From assembly GCA_009377445.1 (NCBI GenBank), contig WHUA01000019.1, forward strand, positions 1 to 64,000: a stretch of DNA of 64,000 nt, given 5' to 3'. This DNA is from Alphaproteobacteria bacterium. GTDB taxonomy: Bacteria; Pseudomonadota; Alphaproteobacteria; UBA8366. The position numbers were made by a program, and so were the translations under genes. The notes beneath the pieces are model-generated. The model made no database searches. It was not told the DNA's origin and saw only the letters and a program-made list of their open reading frames with translations. Shown here one piece after another: positions 42,510 to 51,008 of this stretch (positions within the stretch are counted from its first letter, which is position 1; every line of letters begins with the position of its first letter).

Positions 42510-43964
42510 ATGAAACCGATGAATATCCTCTACATCATGTCCGACCAGCATCAGGGCAAGGCGTCCGGCTGCTACGGGCATCCCTTCGTCAGGACGCCCA
42601 ACATCGACCGGCTGGCCGCGCGCGGCACGCGCTTCACGGCTGCCTATACGAACTCCGCGATCTGCGTCCCCGCCCGCGCCGTGATCGCCACCGGCCAGTA
42701 CGTGTTCAAGACGGGTCACTGGTGCAATGCGCATCCGTATGACGGCCGCACCAAGAGCTGGCATCATATGCTGGCCGAGAACGGCGTGGCGGCGACCTCG
42801 ATCGGCAAGCTGCATTTCCGCAACCAGCGCGACGACACCGGCTTCGCGGAGCAGATCGTCCCGATGCACGTCGTCGAAGGCAAAGGCGACCTCCGGAGCT
42901 GCATCAAGCGGCCGATGGCCGGGCCGATGAAGGCCAGCAAGACCATGACCGACATCGGTCCCGGCGACAGCCCCTACATCGAATACGACCGCGACATCGC
43001 CGAGCGCGCCTGCGCCTGGCTGCGCGCCCGGGCGGAGAAGCCGGGCGCTAGTCCCTTCGTCGCCTTCGTCTCCTTCGTCTGTCCGCATCCGCCGTATATC
43101 GCGCCGCGGGAATTCTACGAGATGTACCCGGTTGCCGGCATGCCGGCGCCGAAGCTGTCCGATCCCGGCGCCGTGACGCATCCGTGGATCCAGAAGATGG
43201 AGCGCAACCGCAACTACAACGACTTCGTGACCGAGGAGAGCCGGCGCGTCGTTCTTGCGAGCTACTATGGCTGCATCAGCTATCTCGACCGCAACATCGG
43301 CACGGTGCTCGACTGCCTCGACGAATGCGGCCTGCGCGACGATACGCTGATCGTCTACACCTCCGACCACGGCGACAATCTCGGCACGCGCCGGCTGTTC
43401 GGCAAATCGAACATGTACGAGGAATCCGCCAACATCCCGATGATCGTCGCGGGCCCTGGCGTGCCGGAGCGCAAGGTCTCGGCCACGCCGGTCACGCTCC
43501 TCGACGTCGCGCCGACGATGCTGGATGGCGCGGGATTGAAGCAACTGGCCGGCCAATACGGCATGCCCGGCCGCTCGCTGCGCGACCTCGCGGCGGCGGA
43601 CGCCAACCCCGACCGCGTCGCCTTCTGCGAATACTACGCGGCCGCGGCGGACCGGGCCGCGTTCATGATCCGCAAGGGAAAATACAAATACATCCACTAT
43701 GTCGGCTACGCGCCGGAGCTGTTCGACCTGCAATCGGATCCCGAGGAGATCGCCGACCTCGCCGGAAAGGCGAGCCATCGGAAAACGGTCGAGGAATACG
43801 AGGCGATTCTGCGCGGCATCGTCGATCCCGAGGCGGCCGACGACGAAGCCTATCGCTGCCAGACGGCGCTGGTGAACGCCAACGGCGGGCGCGAGGCTCT
43901 GATCTCTCGCGGCAAGTTCGAAGGCACGCCCGCGCCCGGCGAGCCGGCCATCTTCACGCGATAG
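42510..43964 (+). CDS. Sulfatase (alkaline-phosphatase superfamily)
   Basis: The start at 42510 gives 484 residues. The metal site begins MNILYIMSDQHQGKASGCYG. The formylglycine signature C-x-P-x-R is in YTNSAICVPARAVIATGQYV near residue 55, so it is a type I Cys-sulfatase. Later metal ligands are in LIVYTSDHGDNLGTRRLFGK and SNMYEESANIPMIVAGPGVP. It lacks a signal peptide, so it works in the cytoplasm, like choline-sulfatase relatives. It needs a maturase not seen in this window. It lies between the hydrolase and the TauD-type gene. Confidence 0.93.
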   Translation: MKPMNILYIMSDQHQGKASGCYGHPFVRTPNIDRLAARGTRFTAAYTNSAICVPARAVIATGQYVFKTGHWCNAHPYDGRTKSWHHMLAENGVAATSIGKLHFRNQRDDTGFAEQIVPMHVVEGKGDLRSCIKRPMAGPMKASKTMTDIGPGDSPYIEYDRDIAERACAWLRARAEKPGASPFVAFVSFVCPHPPYIAPREFYEMYPVAGMPAPKLSDPGAVTHPWIQKMERNRNYNDFVTEESRRVVLASYYGCISYLDRNIGTVLDCLDECGLRDDTLIVYTSDHGDNLGTRRLFGKSNMYEESANIPMIVAGPGVPERKVSATPVTLLDVAPTMLDGAGLKQLAGQYGMPGRSLRDLAAADANPDRVAFCEYYAAAADRAAFMIRKGKYKYIHYVGYAPELFDLQSDPEEIADLAGKASHRKTVEEYEAILRGIVDPEAADDEAYRCQTALVNANGGREALISRGKFEGTPAPGEPAIFTR

Positions 43965-44011
43965 CGGCGGCGGATGCTACAATACGGAACTTCTGCGAAA
44001 GGACACCGGCA

Positions 44012-44902
44012 ATGGCGATGACGGACGTGGCGGCAGCAGGCGAGCACCGGGGGGCGTGGCCCTTCGACATCAGGCCCTTGTCGGGGCTGATGGCCGCCGA
44101 GATCCTGGACCTCGACCTCGCGCAGCCGGTCGGCGACGCGATGCGGGATTCCATCCTGGCCGCGCTGAACCGGTACAAGGTGCTGGCGTTCCGCAACCAG
44201 ACCCTGACCGCCGCCGCGCAGGCCGCCTTCACGCGCCGCTTCGGCGAGCTGGAGCCGCACGTCAACCGCGATTTCCGCAGCGAAGGCATTCCGGAGGTGC
44301 ATCCGGTCAACAACCTCGACGAAAACAAGCGCCCGTCGCGCGGCATCAAGAACATCGGCAACTACGCCTGGCACACCGACAAGTCCTACATGGCGCGGCC
44401 GTCGCTGGCGACGCTGCTCTACGCGGTGCAGCTTCCGCCGGCGGGCGGCGACACCGAGTTCGCCGACTTGCAGGCCGCCTACGATGCCCTTCCCGAGGAG
44501 CGGAAACGGAGCCTCGAGCCCTTGCGCGTCGTGCATAGCTGGGAGCGCTCGCGCCAGAAATCCGGCAGCAAGCTCGCGACCGAGGACGAGAAGCGGGACG
44601 CGCCGCCGGTCGTCCATCCGCTGGTCCGCACCCATCCCGCCACCGGCCGCAAGGGGATATACATCGGCAACCACACCTCGCACGTCGAAGGATGGCCGGT
44701 CGAAAAGGGCGAAGCGCTGCTCGCCGATCTGCTCGACTTCGCGACGCAGGAGCGGTTCGTCTACCGCCACCAGTGGCGGTCCGGCGACATGGTCATGTGG
44801 GACAACCGCTGCCTCGTCCACCGCGCGATCGCGAATTTCGAGATGGCCAAGCACGCCCGCGTGCTGAACCGGACCGTGGTGCGCGGGGATGTGCCGGTTT
44901 AG
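44012..44902 (+). CDS. TauD/TfdA-family Fe(II)/2-oxoglutarate dioxygenase
   Basis: The start at 44012 (AAAGGA upstream) gives 296 residues. The ligands are in YAWHTDKSYMARPSLATLLY (H-x-D) and MWDNRCLVHRAIANFEMAKH (His), with Arg in HARVLNRTVVRG. It shares the family fold with the 38738 gene but is clearly different in sequence. After a sulfatase it could be an alkylsulfate or taurine dioxygenase (relatives named AtsK and TauD), which is inference. An upstream open frame extends into the sulfatase and is not coding. Confidence 0.9.
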   Translation: MAMTDVAAAGEHRGAWPFDIRPLSGLMAAEILDLDLAQPVGDAMRDSILAALNRYKVLAFRNQTLTAAAQAAFTRRFGELEPHVNRDFRSEGIPEVHPVNNLDENKRPSRGIKNIGNYAWHTDKSYMARPSLATLLYAVQLPPAGGDTEFADLQAAYDALPEERKRSLEPLRVVHSWERSRQKSGSKLATEDEKRDAPPVVHPLVRTHPATGRKGIYIGNHTSHVEGWPVEKGEALLADLLDFATQERFVYRHQWRSGDMVMWDNRCLVHRAIANFEMAKHARVLNRTVVRGDVPV

Positions 44903-44949
44903 GCGGCGTGCTGTCCGATCAGCTTCCTGCAAGCCGCATATCGGTGCGC

Positions 44950-45041
44950 ATGGACTCCCCGGACAAGCCGGGGAGTGACGGTTTTTGTCTATAAATTAAA
45001 TACTTAATCGTCATGCCACGGCTTGTCCGGGGCATCCATGG
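44950..45041. repeat. Dispersed inverted repeat, family B (copy 1)
   Basis: ATGGACTCCCCGGACAAGCC followed by GGGGAGTGACG (44950-44980) and its inverted partner CGTCATGCCACGGCTTGTCC followed by GGGGCATCCATGG (45009-45041) enclose a 28-bp AT-rich centre. It lies between convergent genes. Copies recur at 59892-60226. The element is independent of family A. Confidence 0.82.
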
Positions 45042-45059
45042 CCAACACGTATTGGCAAT

Positions 45060-46430
45060 CTAGGCTGCGGGCACCGTCAACGCTGCAATCCCTGCCACCG
45101 AGTCCAGCGCCTCCAGCCGCCCCACTTCCGCGAACAGCGCTTCGATGCGATCCTGCGGCAGGACGGCGCGGGTGCAGTCCTGGAACTTGGTCCACAGCTC
45201 GCCGTCCGTGACCGGATTTTCCGGCCCGCGTGCGAGCTGATGGACGATGCGGTCGTGGAATTGCCGGCCGTCCGTCGTCGTCACCGTCATCTCCCCGCCG
45301 TATTTGTCGGCCCAGCTCGCATCCATGTCCGGGTGCGGCGCCGGGTGGATCTTCGCCATGACCGCGCGGACGGCGGTCTCTTCCACCGAGGCGTCGTCGA
45401 AATGCGACAGCAGCACGCAGCCGTTCAGCAGCGCGCGGGCGACCGTGTAGTGGACGCTGAACTTCGCGTCGAGGCCGCTCTTCGGGCGCGGACGGTTGGT
45501 GTGCGCGTCACGGCTCTGCTCGGCGCGAATGTCGATGCGGTCCACGATGCCGGGCGACAGGCGGTGCTCCGCCGCCAGCCGCCGGATCATCTCGATAAAG
45601 GGATGGGTATGCGCGCCGCAGGGATAGAGCTTGATGGCGATGCCGGGATCGATGATCTCCGGCGGATCGGCCCATCGGTCGAGCGCCTGCACCCGGGCCG
45701 GCTCCGGATCGCGCCGGTAGAGCGCGAAGAAACCCTGCGGATGCTCGAAGGCCTGATGGCTGGCGGTAAATCCGTCGCGCGCCAGCAGCGCGGCGAGCAC
45801 GCCGTTCGAGGCGGCGAGGCCCGCGTGCAGCGGCTTCGCCATCGTCCCGAAATTCGCGCGGACGCCGGCGGCGAACGATACCGCGATGGCGAGGGCCGTC
45901 GCCGTCCGATCGGTCGTAAGAGCCAGCAGCCGGCTAGCGGCGGCGGCGGCGCCGAATATGCCGATCGTCTCGGTCGCGTGCCAGCCCTGGGCGAAGTGGC
46001 TGAAGCCGAGTACCCGGCCGAGCTTCCCGACCGTCTCCATACCGACCAGATAAGCGAGCAGCGTCTCGCTTCCCGTGCTTCCCCGCGCCTCGGCGAGCGC
46101 GAGCGCGGCCGGCAGGATCGCGACGGACGGATGCCCCATCATGGTTTCATGAATATCGTCAAAATCGAGCGCGTGGGCCGCCGCGCCGTTCGCACGCGCC
46201 GCCGCCACCGGACCGCATCGGAAGCGGGTTCCGAGTAACCGGCAAGCGCCCTTCTCCGTCTCCGCGCCGGTGACGCGCCGCGTAATCGCCGCGACCGGCG
46301 CGTCGACGCCGGCGATTCCGACCGCGACCGTGTCGCGGATTGCCGCCTTGGCCCAACGCATCGCCTCGCCGGAGAACTGCTCCAAACGGGTCTCCTGGAT
46401 GCGTTCGGCGAGCGATTGGGCGAAGAACAT
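45060..46430 (-). CDS. MmgE/PrpD-family protein
   Basis: The start at 46430 (MFFAQSLAERIQETRLEQFS) gives 456 residues. Characteristic blocks are ARANGAAAHALDFDDIHETM with MGHPSVAILPAALALAEARG, GWHATETIGIFGAAAAASRL and IAIKLYPCGAHTHPFIEMIR. Relatives are 2-methylcitrate dehydratase (PrpD), aconitate decarboxylase and iminodisuccinate epimerase; a dehydratase or epimerase role is expected but the substrate is open. It converges on the TauD-type gene. Confidence 0.9.
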   Translation of the reverse strand: MFFAQSLAERIQETRLEQFSGEAMRWAKAAIRDTVAVGIAGVDAPVAAITRRVTGAETEKGACRLLGTRFRCGPVAAARANGAAAHALDFDDIHETMMGHPSVAILPAALALAEARGSTGSETLLAYLVGMETVGKLGRVLGFSHFAQGWHATETIGIFGAAAAASRLLALTTDRTATALAIAVSFAAGVRANFGTMAKPLHAGLAASNGVLAALLARDGFTASHQAFEHPQGFFALYRRDPEPARVQALDRWADPPEIIDPGIAIKLYPCGAHTHPFIEMIRRLAAEHRLSPGIVDRIDIRAEQSRDAHTNRPRPKSGLDAKFSVHYTVARALLNGCVLLSHFDDASVEETAVRAVMAKIHPAPHPDMDASWADKYGGEMTVTTTDGRQFHDRIVHQLARGPENPVTDGELWTKFQDCTRAVLPQDRIEALFAEVGRLEALDSVAGIAALTVPAA

Positions 46431-46525
46431 GAAATGGCGGCTTCGGATGGATGGCGCACGGCATCGGGCCGATGCCGCGCCAAGTATCAGTATCGCCCGG
46501 AACGGCGCTTGCGCGCCAGCGGTCG

Positions 46526-47353
46526 CTACTCGACGGCGTTCCATGCCCGGGGCTCGTCGGCGGGGGCTAGGACCCCCGAGGCGAGCTCCTCCGGTTCCGG
46601 CCGGCTGCGCGGCGGCGGCGGCGCGACGACCTGCTGCTTTGCCTTCTTCTTCACGACCTTGCCCGGCTGGGCGCGCTTCACCGTTTGAGCGCTTGGTACG
46701 GTTTCTGCCGCCGAACCCGCGACCGCCGGCTGCGGCGCCGTGCCGGCAGCCGGATCGGGCCCGGCAGCGCCCTCCGGCCCGGCGATCGCCGGGGCATCGA
46801 GCGCCAAAGCCGAAGGAGGCGTCGCCAGCCTACCCGCGGCCGTCGCCGCCGCGCCGTCCGAATGAAGGTATGCGGCGACGGCAATAACCCCTGCGAGAAA
46901 CACCAATGGCCCGCCGATCAAGAGCTCCTTGCGACGGGAGACTTCCGCCAGCTTCGGCAGCCAGGCCGGGACCGCCGCCGAAGGCGGCATCGCGTGCGAG
47001 GGCTGTGTAGCGTCGATCGGCTCTGCATAGGGGTCGGGCTCGGCCTGCAAGACCTGCCGCACCGCCTCCCATTCGTCCTTGGCCGCGGCAAAGCGCTCTT
47101 CCGCGGAGCGGATATTGCGGTTGGCGGTCTGGCCGCGGGCGGCCTCCAGAAGCGCCCTTAAACGGACGGCATTCGCTTCCTGGGCGATGATCTCCGCGGC
47201 CGCCGCGCGCTTCTCAGCCAACACGCGGAGGCTTTCCAGCCCGGCGGCGTCCGCCGCCGGCTCCGCAGGGCAAGGCGCCATGCGAGACGCCATGCGAGAC
47301 GCCAGGGTGCGCCTGATCAACGCGTTGATTCCTACCGCGAAATTCCGTGTCAT
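46526..47353 (-). CDS. Single-pass membrane protein, unknown
   Basis: The ATG at 47353 (MTRNFAVGINALIRRTLASR) gives 275 residues. Residues about 45-110 form a charged, coiled-coil-like helix (LRVLAEKRAAAAEIIAQEAN followed by AVRLRALLEAARGQTANRNI). A membrane helix near 160 (ELLIGGPLVFLAGVIAVAAY) is followed by a long Ala/Pro-rich, KKKAK-containing C-terminus. No family recognised. The disordered tail with Pro runs might cross the periplasm, as in TolA or TonB, but no such motif is present. Confidence 0.55.
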   Translation of the reverse strand: MTRNFAVGINALIRRTLASRMASRMAPCPAEPAADAAGLESLRVLAEKRAAAAEIIAQEANAVRLRALLEAARGQTANRNIRSAEERFAAAKDEWEAVRQVLQAEPDPYAEPIDATQPSHAMPPSAAVPAWLPKLAEVSRRKELLIGGPLVFLAGVIAVAAYLHSDGAAATAAGRLATPPSALALDAPAIAGPEGAAGPDPAAGTAPQPAVAGSAAETVPSAQTVKRAQPGKVVKKKAKQQVVAPPPPRSRPEPEELASGVLAPADEPRAWNAVE

Positions 47354-47566
47354 GCCGAGACCAGGTTTTTGGCGCAAAAGTCGCTTGGAGCGGGCGCGTC
47401 CCGCTCGAACAAGGTATATTTGCGGTAACGGGGTATTCAAATGTCCCCGACCCTGATGCTGACTAGAGCATCCTACCGCGGCTGCGTCATTTGCCTGTTC
47501 GGGTTAGCTCATCGGGCTAGGGAGCCCAAACGCCGCCACGCGATGCCGCCGCCGATCCCCTGCCCC

Positions 47567-48796
47567 TCACTCCTTGTTCTCGCGGAGCTGGTTGAACGGG
47601 ATGCCCTTGTCGGCCCGCACGTCGCGCGGCAGGCCGAGCACCCGCTCGCCGATGATGTTGCGGAGGATCTCGTCGGTGCCGGCGGCGATGCGGCCGCTCG
47701 GCGAATCGAGCAACGCATCCTGGAAGAGCGCGCGCATCGGCATCAGCTCCTTGTCCATGACCGCGCCGGCCGTGTCCATCAAGTCCATGCCGAAGGCGGC
47801 GATCTGCTGGCGCTTGAAGCTGCCGACGAGCTTCGAGATCGAGTTCTCCGGGCCCGGCTGCTGGCCGCGCGACAGCGCCGTCATGGTGCGGAATCGGATC
47901 AGCTCGATGCCGCGCGACTGGACGTACCAGTCGGCGAGCTTCTCGCGCACCGCCGGATCGGCGATGGCGGGGCCGTCTTCGAGCTGCAGGTCGCGGGCGA
48001 GGCCGAAGATGTCGTTGAAGTCGGGCGCCGGGCGCACGCCCGACACCACGCGCTCGTTCATCAGGGTGGTGATCGAGACCTTCCAGCCGTCGCCGACCGC
48101 GCCCAGGCGCTGGCTGTCGGGAATGCGCAGATCGGTCATGAAGACTTCATTGAAGTTGGAGAAGCCGGTCATCTGCTTGATCGGCCGCACCTCGATTCCG
48201 GGCGACTTCATGTCGACGAAGAAATAGGTCAGGCCCTTGTGCTTCTCGACCGTCGGGTCGCTCCGCGTGACGAGGATGGCGAGGTCGGCATAGTGCGCGC
48301 CCGAGTTCCAGATCTTCTGCCCGTTGACCACCCACTCGTCGCCGTCGCGCACCGCGCGGGTACGAAGCCCGGCGAGGTCGGAGCCCGCGCCCGGCTCGGA
48401 GAAAAGCTGGCACCAGATCTCGTCGCCGCGAAGGGTCGCGGGCACGTAACGCTGCTTCTGCGCCTCGGTCGCGTAGGCGACCATGACGGGCACCGCCATG
48501 CCGTGGCTGATGCCGAACACCGGCGGCGGCGTGACGAACTTCGCTTCTTCCTGCAGGTAGATGGTCTGCTGCAGCCGCGTGCCGCCGCGCCCGCCGTATT
48601 CCTTCGGCAGCGGAATGCCGGCGAAACCGCCGTCGAACTTGCGCGCTTCCCATTCGCGGGCGAGCGGGATCAGCCCCTCCTCCCCGCGCCGCAGCTTGAA
48701 GGTCTTGCCGGGCACGCGTTTCTCGGCATTTCGGCTCAGCCAGTCGCGGGCCTCGGCGCGAAATTCGGCTTCCGCCGGCGTGTCGTTGAAGTCCAT
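47567..48796 (-). CDS. Acyl-CoA dehydrogenase family protein (long subunit)
   Basis: The start at 48796 gives 409 residues. The middle beta-domain has EIWCQLFSEPGAGSDLAGLR and VVNGQKIWNSGAHYADLAIL, the FAD and substrate site. At the end, where classical enzymes carry the catalytic Glu in EGTNE, this one has RIAAGTDEILRNIIGERVLG, without Glu. Its start overlaps the stop of the next gene by 1 base (TGATG), so the two are made together. It probably forms a heteromeric dehydrogenase with the 48796-49926 product. Confidence 0.9.
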   Translation of the reverse strand: MDFNDTPAEAEFRAEARDWLSRNAEKRVPGKTFKLRRGEEGLIPLAREWEARKFDGGFAGIPLPKEYGGRGGTRLQQTIYLQEEAKFVTPPPVFGISHGMAVPVMVAYATEAQKQRYVPATLRGDEIWCQLFSEPGAGSDLAGLRTRAVRDGDEWVVNGQKIWNSGAHYADLAILVTRSDPTVEKHKGLTYFFVDMKSPGIEVRPIKQMTGFSNFNEVFMTDLRIPDSQRLGAVGDGWKVSITTLMNERVVSGVRPAPDFNDIFGLARDLQLEDGPAIADPAVREKLADWYVQSRGIELIRFRTMTALSRGQQPGPENSISKLVGSFKRQQIAAFGMDLMDTAGAVMDKELMPMRALFQDALLDSPSGRIAAGTDEILRNIIGERVLGLPRDVRADKGIPFNQLRENKE

Positions 48797-49926
48797 CAGT
48801 CGACCTCCGCTGTGGCGAGGTTGCGCTTTTCGAGCTGACCGACCAGCCGGTCCTTCCAGCGGCGCTCGCCGCCGAGCGCGAGCGATAGCAGCTTGGCCCG
48901 GCGATAGAACAGGTGGCAGTCGAATTCCCAGGTGAAGCCCATGCCGCCATGGGTCTGGAGCCCTTCGCGGGCCGCGTGATTGAACGCCTCGCTCGCCGCC
49001 ACCCGCGCCGCAGCCGCGGCAACGGGCAGGTCCGCGCCGTTCGCCGTGAGCGCCCAGGCGCCGTAATACGCGTTCGCGCGCGCCAGCTCGATCGCGATGT
49101 AGATATCCGCGAGCTTGTGCTTGATCGCCTGGAACGAGCCGATGGGGCGGCCGAAGGCGTAACGGTTCTTCGCGTGCTCCGCCGCCATGTCGAGGCAGGC
49201 CTGCGCGCCGCCGACCTGCTCGAAGGCCATCAGGATGGCGGCGCGGTCGAGCACCGCTTCCGCAATCTCCCAGCCCTTGCCCTGCTTGCCGATCGGCTCG
49301 CACGGCGCCCTGTCGAACGTGAGGCGCGCGTGCGAGCGGGTCGGGTCGATCGTCTCCACCGGCTCGCGGCTGACGCCCTTGCCGCTCAGGTCCACCAGAT
49401 AAAGCGACAGGGCGCCGTCGCCGCGCGCAAGGACGACCGCGAGGTCCGCGACGTCGCCGTCCGCCACCGGGATCTTGCTGCCGCTGACCTGGCCGTCCTT
49501 GACCGCGGCCTTGATCGACTTCGGCGTCGGTGCGCCGACGCCTTCGGCAAGCGCAAAGCAACCGATGACCTCGCCCATCGCCAGCCGCGGCAGCCAGGCC
49601 TGCTTCTGGTCTTCGCTGCCGGCATGCAGGAGCGCCTCGGTCGCGAGATAAAGCGACGACGAGATCGGCGTTGGCGCGAGCGACCGGCCAAGCTCCTCGG
49701 CGATCACGCAGAGGTCTTCGTAGGACAGCCCCGCCCCGCCGTATTCCTCCGGGATCGTCGCCCCGGTCCAGCCGAGTTCCGCCATGCCCTTCCACAGATC
49801 CCGGTCATAGGGGATCGTGTCGTCCTCGAGGACGGCGCGTACCGCCTTGCGCGACGCGTGGTCGTCGAGGAACCGGCGGGCCTGGTCCCGCAGCATATTC
49901 TGCTCGTCGGAAAAGTCGAAGTTCAT
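48796..49926 (-). CDS. Acyl-CoA dehydrogenase family protein (short subunit)
   Basis: The protein has 376 residues: MNFDFSDEQNMLRDQARRFL at the N-terminus, GCFALAEGVGAPTPKSIKAA in the middle, AFNHAAREGLQTHGGMGFTW and HLFYRRAKLLSLALGGERRW near the end. The GGERRW motif replaces the usual EGTNE position, seen in the second subunit type of actinobacterial heteromeric enzymes. It is translated first and coupled to the long subunit. The substrate, possibly a branched or cyclic acyl-CoA, is unknown. Confidence 0.9.
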   Translation of the reverse strand: MNFDFSDEQNMLRDQARRFLDDHASRKAVRAVLEDDTIPYDRDLWKGMAELGWTGATIPEEYGGAGLSYEDLCVIAEELGRSLAPTPISSSLYLATEALLHAGSEDQKQAWLPRLAMGEVIGCFALAEGVGAPTPKSIKAAVKDGQVSGSKIPVADGDVADLAVVLARGDGALSLYLVDLSGKGVSREPVETIDPTRSHARLTFDRAPCEPIGKQGKGWEIAEAVLDRAAILMAFEQVGGAQACLDMAAEHAKNRYAFGRPIGSFQAIKHKLADIYIAIELARANAYYGAWALTANGADLPVAAAAARVAASEAFNHAAREGLQTHGGMGFTWEFDCHLFYRRAKLLSLALGGERRWKDRLVGQLEKRNLATAEVD

Positions 49927-49959
49927 CTCCCTTGGTCCCTGTTCGTTTCTTGTCGTATC

Positions 49960-50808
49960 TCAGATTTGCGAATAGCCGGACCCGGCGGTCTCGACGCCGC
50001 GGCCGACCGCATTGTCGATCCAGCCGAACTCCTCGAGGATGAGCTGGCTGTAGGTGACGCGCCCGTTGACCTTCTCTGCCGGCTCGGAGGCCAGCAGCAG
50101 CGCCGCACGCGCCATCATGCCGGGCGGCTCGCCGCGCGGGTCGTCCATCCCGTTCATCAGCTTGTGGAAGACGGTGCCGGGCGTCGGCACGGTGCGCGAC
50201 GGCGCAAGCGCGGTCACCGCGATGTTGCCGTACTGCGCGACCTCCTGGGCCAAGCCCTGGGTGAAGCGCTCCAGCGCCGCCTTGCTGGCGCCGTACATGG
50301 TGCCGCCGTGGACCTTGTGATCCTCGTAAGGCCCGCGCCCCGGCCCGATCGCCGAGCCCGAGCTGATGTTGACGATCGCGCCGCCGCGCCCGCCCGTCAT
50401 GTCCGGCAATACAGCCTGCGACAGGATGAACGGCGCATGCACGTTGATCTCGAACGCCTTGATCCAGCGATTGACCTTGTACCGCTCGATCGGCACGTAG
50501 TAGTTCAGCGCCGCGTTGTTCACCAGGATGTCGATCGGCCCTAGCAGCGCGCGAGCCTGCTCGACCAGGGCCAGGCAGTTCTCTTCCTTGGAGATATCGG
50601 CCGCGACCGCATGCGCCTCGCCACCGCCGCGCCGGATCGCCTCGACCGTCCGGCTCAGCGATCCTTCGAGCTGATGGTCGCCCTCGTTGAGCGTCCGCGC
50701 CGCGCAGACCACGCGCGCGCCCTCCGCCGCGAACAGCTCCGCGATCGCCTGACCGATCCCGCGGCTCGACCCGGTGACGATAGCGCCCTTGCCTTCCAGC
50801 CTGCCCAT
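49960..50808 (-). CDS. Short-chain dehydrogenase/reductase
   Basis: The ATG at 50808 (GRLEGKGAIVTGSSRGIGQA) gives 282 residues. The cofactor loop is TGSSRGIG, then NNAALNYYVPIERYKVNRWI, and the catalytic Y-x-x-x-K is in GGTMYGASKAALERFTQGLA. The insertion before Tyr (GPGRGPYEDHKVH) is longer than in standard SDRs. It lies 33 bp upstream of the acyl-CoA dehydrogenase pair on the same strand, so it may act in the same beta-oxidation-like path. Confidence 0.9.
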   Translation of the reverse strand: MGRLEGKGAIVTGSSRGIGQAIAELFAAEGARVVCAARTLNEGDHQLEGSLSRTVEAIRRGGGEAHAVAADISKEENCLALVEQARALLGPIDILVNNAALNYYVPIERYKVNRWIKAFEINVHAPFILSQAVLPDMTGGRGGAIVNISSGSAIGPGRGPYEDHKVHGGTMYGASKAALERFTQGLAQEVAQYGNIAVTALAPSRTVPTPGTVFHKLMNGMDDPRGEPPGMMARAALLLASEPAEKVNGRVTYSQLILEEFGWIDNAVGRGVETAGSGYSQI

Positions 50809-51008
50809 GCGCTTCACCCGCCTTCCTTTGCCAGCTCAGCCTAGCGAACCACGACCGCTTGTGCGAATCCAACCCGAAAAGGGGACAGAGCCCGATTTCG
50901 TCCCGGTTTCGTCCCGATCCCGCCCAGGCGCCAATTTTACGCGGGCCGGCATCGCGGCTACCATGACCCCACCCAAGTCCACGCACCATCCGCCGAGGGA
51001 AAACGCCC

